Shown here in pieces: positions 43,605 to 55,049 of a stretch of 64,000 nt of DNA. Both the position numbers and the translations under genes were made by a program. This DNA comes from Breviolum minutum Mf 1.05b.01 (taxonomy: Eukaryota > Sar > Dinophyceae > Suessiales > Symbiodiniaceae): the NCBI GenBank assembly GCA_000507305.1, contig DF239228.1, positions 124,001 to 188,000 on the forward strand, given 5' to 3'. Under the pieces are notes generated by a model. It was not told the origin of the DNA and did no database searches. It saw only the letters and a list, made by a program, of their open reading frames with translations. Each line of letters begins with the position of its first letter. Within the stretch, counting starts at the first letter, position 1.

Positions 43605-44873
43605 CTAGATGCAGCGCTCGTTTGGAATCCACCTTTGGGGCCAAGCCCATAGCGTTCCAGAAAATCCCGACGTCCTGGAGGTGGAGCTGGCACAACATGA
43701 TGTTGCGCAGGAACCTGTCAGGGGCTGAGAAAAACAGCAACTTTCAAATGACATCCGTGTTGAAGTAGTCTCCCCCTGCGCCTTGGATCCCAAAGCAAGC
43801 TTCAAGGACAAATTGAGAGCTCCATTGCCCACGCCCAGCCCATGCAAATGGAGAAGGATGTTGCCCTCCTCTCCGCTACAGCCAAAGAATGGGTTCCTGG
43901 TTCTTGGTGCGCCCCGAAAAAAACACTCACAAATTTCCGAGGCTCTTTTGGTGGACTTTCTGACAAAGAAAGGGGTGCAGAACAAGACATGCTTCATGCG
44001 GCAAAGGTTCCTGCCCCAAATGAAGATCTGCCGCCCAGCACAAGCAGAAATGGAGGTCGAAAGGAAGGGTTCCTTCCGGAACGATGGTCCTAAATGTATG
44101 GTCTCTCTGAGCTTCAAATCTTGCCCATCCCTCTCCAAAGACAGATGCGGCTTCGACGAGAATAAAAAACGGATGGTGTCCGCCTCCCTTCCTTCATGCT
44201 GATCGCCTTGACGGCGAAACTCCACAGTCCAGGGTTGCTCGGCACCAGCTGGTAGATCCAATCGAAATGTCTTGAGCTCTTCCTTGTATCCACCATAGTT
44301 GCGATCTTTAACCAGTCGAGTTCGTTTAAGCGTCTTCTGACCGCCAAATATAAACTTTTCTATTCTGCAATGGACTGGAACGGTGATGATCTCACTTGGG
44401 AGCTTCTTGTTCTCCTTGGCCTTTTGCAACATTCTTTGCAAAGCCTCACCAGCATCAAAGCCGTTTTTTTCTTGAGGCTTCTTGCCATGCGATTGAGCAC
44501 TAACAACATCTCGATCACGTTCAAAGTCATATTGCCGGCGCGTGGGGTCATCACTTAGCAATTTGTATGCATTCTTGATCTCCATAAAAATGGTTGCGGC
44601 TTCGTCCTTTTCTTCTTGTGTTTTTCCAGTTTGCTTGTCTGGATGGTAATTCAAAGACAGCTTCCGATATGCCTTTTTGATCTCGTCATTGGTGGCAAAC
44701 TCATCCACCCCCAAAGTCTTGTAGTAGTTGACAGTTTTATCATATTTGAAGGTCTTAGGCGCCTCAAAATCTGAGTCCTTCGGCTTAAAATTTGAATCCG
44801 ACTGAGCACGCTTCTTGTCGCGCTCGCTGAACTGTTGCCATGCCCTTTCATCTATCTCTCGCATCCGTTGCAT
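43605..44873 (-). CDS. DnaJ/Hsp40-type co-chaperone (J-domain protein)
   Basis: The J domain spans residues 48-118: helix II KKAYRKLSLNYHPDKQTG with an intact HPD (77-79), then FMEIKNAYKLLSDDPTRRQYD. HPD stimulates Hsp70 ATPase (family knowledge). A client-binding beta region follows: ITVPVHCRIEKFIFGGQKT (163-181), FRLDLPAGAEQPWTVEFRRQ (203-222) and PHLSLERDGQDLKLRETIHL (242-261), matching the C-terminal domains of class B J-proteins. No Cys-rich zinc module is present. Coding is convincing only to about 44090. Beyond that the open frame no longer resembles the family, so an intron probably starts there and the rest of the frame is likely intronic. Upstream, CDESLGKFDVRNLDVQKSEE (44950-44890) looks coding in a frame displaced by two bases. 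No signal peptide or membrane segment seen. Confidence 0.85.
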   Translation of the reverse strand: MQRMREIDERAWQQFSERDKKRAQSDSNFKPKDSDFEAPKTFKYDKTVNYYKTLGVDEFATNDEIKKAYRKLSLNYHPDKQTGKTQEEKDEAATIFMEIKNAYKLLSDDPTRRQYDFERDRDVVSAQSHGKKPQEKNGFDAGEALQRMLQKAKENKKLPSEIITVPVHCRIEKFIFGGQKTLKRTRLVKDRNYGGYKEELKTFRLDLPAGAEQPWTVEFRRQGDQHEGREADTIRFLFSSKPHLSLERDGQDLKLRETIHLGPSFRKEPFLSTSISACAGRQIFIWGRNLCRMKHVLFCTPFFVRKSTKRASEICECFFRGAPRTRNPFFGCSGEEGNILLHLHGLGVGNGALNLSLKLALGSKAQGETTSTRMSFESCCFSQPLTGSCATSCCASSTSRTSGFSGTLWAWPQRWIPNERCI

Positions 44874-44979
44874 GAAGGGGCTCTCTTGAAATCTTCCTCA
44901 GATTTTTGGACATCCAGGTTTCTCACGTCGAACTTTCCTAAAGATTCATCACAGCCAGCATCTGAAAACCCTTGAGTCG

Positions 44980-46400
44980 CATGAGGGAAATTTATGGAAA
45001 GTTATGGAAATGTCACCCAGAAGTGCCACTACGAATTTTCACCATCCGAGGCACTTCTGTCTTCTTCAGTTGTTTCCGGTCTTGCCCGCTCTCCCAGGCG
45101 AGCAACCTGATCCTGCCGGTAGCTGAAAGAGCTGTCCTTGGTACCGGAAACTCTTACGCAATCTTAGCACCTGAGAAGTGGCTTTGCCTTGGGCAGTTGA
45201 TACCAGCTAAATATGCATCAAATACAATCAAGTAATAATCATCGCCAAATTATTTGATGAAATCAATGAAATCAATGAAATCCAAATAATTGCGCTGCAT
45301 CACGCAAGACTGTTTCATATCATATATCATCATATATCAAGATCTGTCGTATGTTGAGTCTTGCTAGGCTCACAAAACATCCTGCCTGTTGATCTCACAC
45401 TCAGTTTAGCAAACCTATGACTGCAACGCCAGGAGACATAGGTTGTGACCTCAGCCAGGCTCAGTGTTCTGTGATGTTCACACTCCCGATGATCAGAATC
45501 TTAGAACTGGACGGACATGAGCTTTGAAGGTTACTCAGGACGCCAAGGTCAAAAATGTCTCACAATTCCATGCTCCCACGTCAATTCAAGAGCTGACGAG
45601 AAAAAGTCTTGGAGCAGCCGGAACGGTATTTGACTCATGGCTCTTTCTGAAAGAAGTTTATACTGTATTTAAAACCACTCAACCCAGTTGGCCCAAGTGA
45701 AGCTTGCATGTGTTGGCATGTGTTGTTTTAGGTTCTGCAAAGCTGGGAATGAGCCCAAGGTGGCAATGAGGAGGAGAATGCATGAAGGTAAGCATGTGTC
45801 TGGAGGCTGCGCATCTAGTTAGAAACGCGATCGTCCAACTTTCAGCAAAAGGGCAATGGAAAGGGGCAAGCAATCTTTTCTATAAGGACCCCCAAGCTGA
45901 CACAACGCTCTGGAGGTCCAGGCAAAAAACCGGTGCCAGCTTTGCTGGAAACGGTTTGGAGATTTAATGCTAATTCCTGTAGATTTGGATTGATCAAAAT
46001 GGATTCATATGGATCCATATTGCCATGTGGGCAATTGCAAAGAAACTTCACTTGAGAAAATTTGAGGCGATTCCAGGCCGCATCTCACGGTGCTTCCCAC
46101 CATAGGGAATGCACAAAGGCCATGGAACTCTGGAAAGTATCAAGCAGTGAAAGTCCCGCGAAGGTAAATCTTGATTCTCTCATGGCTTCCTGGAAGAAAA
46201 CAAGCTTGGCAACTTGAAGTCTCTCAACGTTCTGCGTGGCACTGGCTCCTGGCTGCACATGGTGCAGGAAACAAATTTGAGGGCGGAAAAAAAATAAAAT
46301 CAGATGGATAAAACATGAAAAAAAACAAAAACAACCACGCCAAGATCAATTCTTTAGTGGAAACAAGCAAAGAATTGAAGGAAAGGAACTCTCCTCCTAC
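44980..46400. other. No gene recognised
   Basis: Spacer upstream of the J-protein gene. No exon-like frame stands out on either strand. Confidence 0.45.
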
Positions 46401-46414
46401 CCTAGCCGAAGTAA

Positions 46415-46990
46415 ACAAAAACCATCTCCTTTGGAATTGGAGGTGGTGACCCATCACGACCTGGACCTCGGGGAGCTCCCCTTTTTGATGGCTCGATGAT
46501 GTAGCGCGCCAGGTCTTCGGTTCCCACGGCCGGCATGAAATCCTTGTGACCGCCATTGGAATCATGCCGTGCCACTGTTTGGTATATACTTGACTTACAT
46601 TCATCCTGTCAGGCTGTATTTGGAAAACACAGCGCATCCCACAAGTTGTCTTCATCCTGCTCAGCCAAGTTTCCGCAATTTCCTGGGAGCTAATCCATCC
46701 CTGCAAGCCACTGTCATGATAGATTTGGTAGCTGCCATTTACTGCGTCAAGACCTGGGCAAACAAAACTACTTTTCTGACAAGCCAGTGGGATACGGAAA
46801 GGACTAATCAAAATCTCTCTGCCGCACTTTGTGTTCTGATCCGAGCCACATGTCACCCGGTCCCCTGAAGGAACCTCTCCCAGCACTGGGGAATCACGAG
46901 CCAACCCTTGGAAGACCTTCACCTCTGGGCAAGGACGACTGATTGGAAAGACTGGAAAAATATGGTTCTTGCTGCTGAAGCTTGTGGATT
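46415..46990 (-). CDS. Possible exons, function unknown
   Basis: One frame (about 46760-46620) reads LDAVNGSYQIYHDSGLQGW and ETWLSRMKTTCGM. Another (46570-46410) reads DFMPAVGTEDLARYIIEPSK and ends PIPKEMVFVYFG with a stop. They could be two exons of a small gene or the last exons of the ADPRH gene upstream. Evidence is composition only. Confidence 0.3.
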
Positions 46991-47247
46991 TGCGAGGTAC
47001 TTTCATGTTCTCAAAGGATTCCTAAATCAAAATATGTTTTGCAGATGTGATGTGTGTATATTTAGTTATATATATATATATACATACCCTATGTATATAT
47101 ATATATATTATATTATCCATAATCATCTCAACATATCAACTCACTCTACTTGTGATCTGGAAAAGGTTTCACAAGTTGTGCCTAGCCTTGGAATGATGTC
47201 CTTGCAGCTTGGCTTGTGGACGTGGTCCACGGTGATAAAGCAGGACC

Positions 47248-47854
47248 TTACAAAGTCGCTATCGTGTAACAGGGTCTCAGGGATGGCTTCCATGTCAAAT
47301 CCAAGCGGCTGCCCGCAAGCCAATTTCTGCACCTTTGTCCCAGTACATCAAATTCCTTGCCTTGGTTTCCAAGCAATTTGATGCCATTCGCAAGGCAAAG
47401 AGGGGAGAAAAAACTGTCCAAATTGTAATGCAAACAGGCTACGCACCGATTGCTCCACTCATCGGCCAAAATCTGCTGCCACCCATATAGCGCTCCAGCC
47501 ATCTGTCCCACAATTGCCCCAACCTGATCATCTTCCATGCAGCTTTTGCATGTCAATCACACTGACTTTCTGTACACCTGCGCACATCTCTACAAAGCAC
47601 AGGGTCCACATTCTAGGCCGATACGTCAAACTCATGCAGTATATACATGTAGCACAAAGATGCTAAGGATGACACCGTATCAGCATCTCCAAGAAGATTC
47701 ACCGCTTTTTGCAACGCCGTTGCGAATGTGTTTGAATTCCATAGAGCCCAGAGAGCCATGGCGAGACCATCCATACCTGAGTGAGGCTCATGGCACGGAA
47801 TCACTCCAAGGAACACCTCACAACCAAAGCTACAAACAGTTCAGCAGCAGCAGC

Positions 47855-47898
<44 letters not shown>

Positions 47899-47930
47899 CC
47901 ACAACAACAACAACAACAACAACAACAACC

Positions 47931-47961
<31 letters not shown>

Positions 47962-49461
47962 CCAAAAAATACATGTGGCTGTGACTGAGACTGCGATTGC
48001 CAGAAGTTATGAAAGACTACATATACCCCAAGTCGTTTGCCCATCCTCGTCCCCAACGTATCTCGAGTGAATCACAGCAAGACGGTGTTAGAAACCAGAT
48101 GTGCTGTCTGGGAGCAGTATGCTCCAAAATAACCTGGTGTCGTTGGATGTCCATTGTACCTCAAAGGTCTGAAAAGCACATTGAATGACTTTGAGGTCAC
48201 GGCCAACATATGTTCTTCTGCGACTCTTCTCACTACGCTGTTGAGGTCAAGCTGCAAGTCTTTTCCTGATGGTCCTAGTCTGGAAGCAACACCTTCATGA
48301 ATTGCGAGGTTTGAAGATTTCCAATTCCAGTGGGCTTCCTTCCTGCACCAGTTCAAGATAGCCGCATAGCTCAAGCCCCACACCAGGAGAATGACTTGGA
48401 CACTTCATCAGCAAACGGCGTTCGTTTTCTCTGGTTTTTTTTTGTCAGACCTTGACGGTGGAGAACTTCTCAACAGCTGTTCAAAGCGCTGTGTATTTGA
48501 GCCTGCCTCTCAAGGGTCAAGGTCAAGCATCGTTCAGCCCCAAGATAAGAGGAGGAACAAATGAACACAACGCAGGGGATTCACATGATTTCATGGGATT
48601 TCCGGGGAATCCTTCCATTTCATGTTTGACATTTGCGGTATACTTCCATGGCATCAAACTTGGAAAGCTCCTGATCCAAGCCAGGTGGAAGCTTGCAACT
48701 TTCACCTCAGCACCAAGAAGTTGACCAACTGTTTCCTATACTTCGAAACGGGTTGGTGGAAAACTAAGGCAAAGGACTCCATTTCAAGAATCGCTCAATA
48801 TGTGAGGCCTTGGCTTAAAAAGTTGAGGCCAACATCAGAGCTATGTCAGTGAGATGCTTGAAATTGCTCAAGAGTGAACGAAATGAGGAGATGTCACTAA
48901 ATTTTTTGCCAAGGCTCAATGAAAGTTCGTGGGTCTCCGATGGGATCCAAGACTGCCAACCTCAAAAACGTCTTTCTCAAAAACGAAAAGAAGCGAAAGT
49001 CGGGTCATCCATGAAGGTCAATCCCAGCAACTCAGCATCCGAGGTCTTGCCAGCATTCCTGCAGGTGAGATCGGGATGTGTCCGTCCTGTCTCGGCCCTG
49101 GTATTCCCAACACAATGTTCCCCGTGTGCCCCATCATATCCGCTCGTCCTATGGCGGCTTATGGCTTCCACACAGAAGGAAGCCATGAAACGACAACATA
49201 GCGCAGCCTGCAAATTCATCTGCTTGTCATGAAAGTAAAGCAATGCACCGTTGACCACTATCGGCAATGCCTCTGGACCTGGATGGGTGGCCAAGGACTG
49301 CCAAGCGGCGACCTTGAAACATCACCCACCAACGCTGCGGAAATTTGGCTGGATTGGAAGAGTGGAAGAGATGTTGTGGCCTCTTATGGCCCTGACATCT
49401 AAGGCTTGCAGGGGACAGAGGTGATATGCGATTGGCACGGGCGCAAGTCGCATGATGGAGC
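47248..49461 (-). CDS. ADP-ribosylglycohydrolase, 3' exons
   Basis: Second half of an ADPRH, which removes ADP-ribose from proteins or small molecules. Exons: 49461-49397 (SIMRLAPVPIAYHLCPLQAL); 49312-49271 (VAAWQSLATHPGPE, 42 bases); from 49207 (AALCCRFMASFCVEAI); about 48345-48290 (AHWNWKSSNLAIHE); about 48165-48116 (YNGHPTTPGYFGAY); 47776-47676 (CMDGLAMALWALW, LQKAVNLLGDADT); from 47523 (VGAIVGQMAGALYGWQQI). GDADT carries the second metal-binding Asp pair, so this half looks catalytically intact. Phases agree at 49397/49312 (0), 49271/49207 (GC donor, 0), 48116/47776 (GC donor, 1) and 47676/47523 (GT, 0). A GTGCGT donor at 47446 suggests a further, unfound C-terminal exon. The first exon joins the N-terminal half at 58914 in phase 1. 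Confidence 0.88.
47841..47963. repeat. (CAA)n microsatellite with CAG and CCA interruptions
   Basis: About 40 trinucleotides in the 339-bp ADPRH intron 47777-48115. Apparent poly-Gln/Asn/Thr frames on the plus strand are artefacts of the repeat. Confidence 0.95.
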
Positions 49462-50443
49462 CTGGGCTCAAAAGCGGAAACATTGCTGTGCAGACACCAC
49501 GGTGGGTGGTGCATGCACATGGGGGCAAACTGGAGCTGTACAATTCAGACGAAACATGGCTGGATTCAGAGCTGACAAACATAGAACTCCACTTTCCAAA
49601 CTTGTCCTGGCAAGACTCTTTTGCATCTGCTTCGCAGTTGACTCTAGCAGCATTGCAAGCTGGGCTGTTGTGTCGTTGTGGTTGTGGTCAGCCTTGTGGC
49701 CTTGTGACAATGTGACCTCGTCAAATTACTTCACCGCTGGTGACAAAAATGCAGAACGTCGCGGGCTGCTTAGCAGGCTACGATTCTCAGCCAAACTGAC
49801 CGTTCGCCTTCAAGGAAAAGTGTGTGACGTGGCTCAGACTCTTGAAGGCAAGCAGCACAGTCCGCCAAAAACTTGCATTAAAATGAATTACTGGTGGCAG
49901 GTGCATTTGGGACTTTCTGCTTCTCTTTCCTACATGCCTATAATTGGCTATAATTGGCTATATTGTCTGTAAGCCAGCTGCGACGAGGCTTCTTTCCAAA
50001 TCACACTATAGGTGAAGGATACAATTCTGAGAGGCCAGTTTAGATCCCTTCAGCACATGCTCACAACATGCTCGGCGACTGAAATGTCGCAAAAGGTGCA
50101 TGCAAAAAGCTGTGCCTGGCATGCAAATTAAAGTCAGCAGCCCCTGTGAAGGTCTGCTGTTAATTCTGGCAATCCACCAAGCAATGCGGATAGTGAAGTG
50201 GCAAAGTTGATGGAGCTTCCTCTTGGCTCATTCTGGATCAATGTTTTCTTTGACACAAAATACCCGTCTCATGTCTGGACGACTTGGGCAAATGATGTGT
50301 CTTAGGGTAGGTGACATGCTCGTTCACTTGCACTTTGGGTTGGAAGGCTCCCAAGATCATCAACACATCAGAAAATCTATGAAGATACTTATGTTGAAGA
50401 GCTTGCCAAACCAACGCACACTTTGAAATGTTACGTAGGCTCC

Positions 50444-53400
50444 TTAAATTTCAGACAAGTCCATTCCATCCCAAAGGTCGTGACGATCCCATTGGTCGAG
50501 CTCGTTGAACTGCCGCACATACTCTGAAGCATAGGAAAAGAGGTCCTTGACACTGCAGAGTTTTATGTCCGCAAAGGATTCAACCTGAATTCAAATTTCT
50601 TTCAAGATCAAGCTGGACTATTCTGTGCCAAGAATCCACATCTGGGCTGGTGTTTTTGCTGGCTAACCTCGGTGAAAGACTTGAGAATTTAGGGTGGAGT
50701 GTAAGGGCTTGGATTGGTGGGATATCATGCAGGTTGAAACATTTGTGCTTAACCAGAGCATGCTTTGGAAAGAGAGAAATGTCCGATGTCCAAATGCAAA
50801 CAACTCGTCGAGTGACTCTTGAAAACGGTTCGCATTGAGGAGCAACAGCCTTCACCAAGTTCAAGATGCAAGAAACGACATCTGGCAGTTCCCTTTTAAA
50901 CTTGTACCCATGGTATTCTGTGAGCCTGCCTTGCACGCAGAGATGCAACCCGGAGGGTTCCATGATGAAGCCAGTCCGTCCAAAGTACCTTGAATCATTT
51001 CAGGCCTTGCACTGATGCCACTATCACAGACTTTAAGTACTAAGTACCCAAAGAAATCGAAGAATGTGATTATCAACAAATCGTCAATTCACGAGAAAAT
51101 AAAACCTTGAATTGGAAAACCACCATGGCTGCATCCGTGTGAATTTCTGGTCAATTTTTTCGGGGTGTTCCCTCACAGCATACTAAGATGGAAGGCAAAA
51201 AACACCGACGGAGCCCGCTGATTCCATATTGCACAATTGAACAGGTGGGTGAATTTGATTGAATGAATTTCAGTTTTGAAAGGTATGTTGCAAATGTCTC
51301 AGGCAAACTGGCCAACCCGTCCAAAACGACACAGCCGAGCACAGAAGAAACATAAGGTATAACTGTAGCAGTGACAGTTACAGCCTGACATCCTCACTCC
51401 CAGCCCCCTGCTCCATCGGCTCGTAAAATGCAGCCACACTGCTGGTTCTGCAGCATAATGGCCATGATTCATTGAAAGAGGCTCGTATAATTTGCCGCTA
51501 CGGAAATACGTGAGGTTGCCATCTGCTGCGAAAACCATTCGAGGTTCTACAGGGACTTCTCCTTCGTGTGGCCGGTGTGGCTCCAAGGTGAGTATGGCCA
51601 ACTGTTGCAAGATGAGCACTGACAATGAGGTAAAATCCGCCACAAACGTGCTATCTACATCACCCCCCCTTTAAAAAAGAATCCACTTTTGGATGCTCCC
51701 TGCGTGCTCCTTGGATGAAAACCAAGTCCCCATGGGAGACAATGGCCATAGTGATGGCAGTGTGACAGAGCTGTTTTACCAACTGCCCACTGACAGGCTC
51801 AAAAAGCCTGAGCAAATGACAACAACAACAACGAAATTGAACTGAGAATCCTGAAGTGTTTACTGCAAACTTAGCGTGGTGCAAGCCAACAAAAAGGATT
51901 CAAAAGTATCAAACCGTACTAAACGCTTGGAAAGGTGCGGATGGTATCGCAGAGTAGGGCCATACATTTCGCAGTGCAGTTCTGTGCGAAGGTTTTCTGA
52001 GATCAAGGGTATGAATTCCACCTGAAGTTGAATCATCAAACACAGCCACAAGGGCCACAAAGCTACCCCCGCATCTATACCTCAAAACATCAGATTCATG
52101 AGACTTCAATCTTGAAAAAATTGCGCCTCCGATTCAGGAACCGCATGTTGCTGGGCAGTCAGTGTGGCTTTCCTGTGGTGATGGATATGATGGGTGATGG
52201 TGTGGCAAATGTCAGGTTTCGAAACCCCGAGACACGCCCCCACCCGCATGGGTGCAGGCAAGGAGCAAGTTGGAGTGGATTCGCGCCGTCAGCTGCCTGG
52301 AAATCCCATTGTCCTCGACATGAACGGCAAAGACAGCAAGTCTCGAGTATGGAGCTATCAGAATCCCACAAAAAAAATGACAGAACCATGGCCAAAGCAC
52401 AATCAGGAACCATCGCAGCACTCTCTGATGTGCTGATTGCACTCCAGTAATGAGATGCAACCTGCACAGTCCCATGGTCCCACGAAAACAATCCCATGCA
52501 CAATCAATGTGGTATTCTCAATGGCACTGCCATAGACTTGTCAATTTCCAGCAACTAATCAAGAATACCTGGCCTGGTCATGGCTGATGTTATGAATGAG
52601 ATGAAAACAACGGCAAGCAGATAGGCCAGAAGCAGGTAGGTGAATGCGAAAATGCGCTCCTGTACCATCCCGGTCATGTGGTGAACTGCACAAGGCGGAA
52701 ACAGCGGTTGCTGCATTTTGAAGGGTGTTCCCACCTCCAATGTGGAGGGAAACAGCTCCATGGTGCCATGAAATTGTGCGAGAGCCCAATGAAAAGCCAC
52801 ACTATACCTCAAGGGTGCCATCGTAGGTTTTTTCATGGAAAGCCCTGGAAGGCTAAAGATTTCTGTCCTAGCTTGGAAACTACGCCGGTATGAGCATCAT
52901 ACAACCAATCATACCATTCACTACCGTGGTATTCCCTTGAAATTTCTCGCACTCCTCTAAGAAGCCAAACCCATGCCGAGCTGCTGTTCCACATCATTGG
53001 CACCAGGTCGATGAACTGAGACCCATCCGCCCTCATGACGACCAAGCCCGACCCAAAAGCATGCCATGAAGTGGAGGAAGACCATCAGCCACAAGATCTT
53101 ACCTCCCAAGCTCCAAGATCAGTAAATGACATCTTATCAAATGACAGTTCCAGCATCTCAAGGTGCCTGTAATACCGATGCAAAGTACTGCACGTTCAGA
53201 ACCTTACAGCAAAAACCCACTTACACTCAGGTCGTAAAGGTCTTTTACCGTTATATGCTATCTATAAATATATAAAAGCTATATATATATACATATCATA
53301 TATATATTTTTTTACTATAGATATATATATATACCCTTCTACGTTTTTTGCGCCATTCATTGTCTCAGATCAGATAAAGATTCATTGCAAACCAAGCCAG

Positions 53401-54690
53401 AAGCCATAAGCCAAGGTACGGATGTTATTAGAAACCAGCTGGATGATGGCCTCTGGAACGACCAGCAACGTGTCGCATCAATTTCGGGGGCATGCAGCAA
53501 TGGCAGCTTTTTTCAAGCTGCACATTCTTTTGCAAAAAATGAAAGCCCAAAAAAGTGGTGCCTCAATACGCCAAAGTCGAACTAGTCGGATGATGCGAAG
53601 TAATTGAAAAGTCCTGAGGTTCGCCATGTGAGACCGATGGGACGAAGCTCCAGTGGAAGCTCCCATGGTCTGATCGGAGCTAAGCCGAGAATCTGATTGG
53701 ACACAAAAAGCTCGACCCAGCTCAAAATGGCCAGCACGACATCTGGGAGGAAGAAGCCTGGCAGGCGGATAACCAAAAGCAGCGATTTGGTATAGCAAAC
53801 TTCTGATGTCAAGGTATGTCTAGGTCTTTTGTCTGTTTCGAGTCATGCAAAATATGAAGCCCGATGGTCTTACCCCCGTCTTGGACGTAGGTTGGTGCAG
53901 TTGATCACCTTCACATGCCTTCGACATCCTTCACTGCACGGTCAGGTCAGGCCTGTCAGGTACCTGCGGAAGGTGTGCGAGAGCCGATGTTCCCAAGTTC
54001 CATCGAGGCCTGAACGTCGCTGGTAGGATGTGAAAAGAGAAATGATAGACTCACCAAGAGTCCAAGTCTAGAGGCTTCAAGAAAAACAGAGGGGGGGCGT
54101 TCAAGTGCTGAACCCTTCCTACAACACCACTTCCAAGAGCAAGAGCTCAATGATCTCTGCTTCAGCTTCCAAATCAAAATACTCGCTACAGTTGCTAAGC
54201 CATCATCCTGAAACGTCCAAATATGAATCATATCATATCTTTGGCTATCTGACATCCACAAGTTTTTCTGCTCTGCATCCAGGCCACGTTCATAGGAAAT
54301 GAAGGAAGACACAACCAGATCGATGGTCCAAATCACAGCAAAAAGCCATCCCATTGCATTAGACCTCAGGCAGGGTGGACAAAAGTCAGCAAAGTGAGGA
54401 AATAGGCTAAAATCGTTGCCAAAAATTCCCGTCAAAGGCACGCATAGATCTGCATTCCCAACAGCTGCAGTGGAAGAACAATGCCATCATGAAGCACCAC
54501 CAAAAAGATGACCTGACAATCACTTCACACAGCTTCCACTGAAGGGATATGACTACAAACGAATCAATATGGCTCCGTCCTAAGAGTTTGATAGCTGAGG
54601 TGCAATGTCCCACGCAATTTTCTTCGTGGCGAACGGCTTGATGACCCAAGAGTCCTTACACTCGAGTGCATTCACATTCGTCAAGCCCAT
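50444..54690 (-). CDS. Cyclic-nucleotide-gated-like ion channel with atypical pore
   Basis: A six-helix channel of the CNG/HCN/KCNH superfamily, in order: pre-S1 54690-54600 (DSWVIKPFATKKIAWDIAP); S1 about 54530-54440 (VVLHDGIVLPLQLLGMQI); S2 54365-54285 (GWLFAVIWTIDLVVSSFIS); S3 about 53800-53700 (FFLPDVVLAILSWVELF); S4 about 53640-53580 (FQLLRIIRLVRLWRI, Arg every third residue); S5 53095-53025 (ILWLMVFLHFMACFWVGLG); pore to 52735 (FHWALAQFHGTMELFPSTLE); S6 52659-52574 (RIFAFTYLLLAYLLAVVFIS); C-linker about 52340-52260 (VEDNGISRQLTARI); cyclic-nucleotide-binding-like region about 51850-51660 (CHTAITMAIVSHGDLVFIQG) and about 51560-51480 (AAEPAVWLHF); tail SYASEYVRQFNELD ending at a TAA. The pore lacks TVGYGD, so K+ selectivity is unlikely. 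The exact frame between S3 and S4 is broken. N-terminal exons may extend to 58.7 kb. Confidence 0.83.
53270..53335. repeat. TA-rich microsatellite
   Basis: Alternating (TA)n interrupted by a T run, in the channel intron between S4 and S5. Confidence 0.9.
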
Positions 54691-54734
54691 CTGATCGAAA
54701 AATATCAAAAATAGCCACGTGTACAAACAAATTA

Positions 54735-54929
54735 GGCTAGAATGGCTAGAACAGTGGCTGGATGCAGCAGAATGACGTCGGCATCATCTGAATCATTCAC
54801 AGCCACGTTCAAGTATTTTGACAAAGATGATCGCGTGACCAGTCTGTGGAACTTTGTAACCTGCGCTGGGCCATTGAAACGCATCTGTACGACAGACCTT
54901 GAACATGCTTCAACCGCTGTGCGAACCAA
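54735..54929 (-). CDS. Possible upstream exon of the channel gene
   Basis: The minus frame reads VRTAVEACSRSVVQMRFNGP and LSKYLNVAVNDSDDADVIL. It precedes the pre-S1 exon and looks protein-like, but has no recognisable domain. Confidence 0.35.
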
Positions 54930-55049
54930 ATGTTAGGCTCTCTCTCTCTCTCTCTGTTTTTGCCTCTGTCACAAATTAACTCTCCACTCGCACCTTTGCA
55001 GAATGCTTGTCTGATCTATGCCAGCAATCGAGAAGCTCAAACCTCAAGC

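Noticed and set aside
47537-48070. Plus-strand Asn/Gln/Thr-rich frames
   Set aside because: Translation of the CAA repeat in an ADPRH intron; the coding strand here is minus.
49600-49720. HNDTTAQLAMLLES as a second ADPRH TDD-like motif
   Set aside because: The Asp order does not fit the metal site, and a canonical TDD exon exists at 61968-62000.
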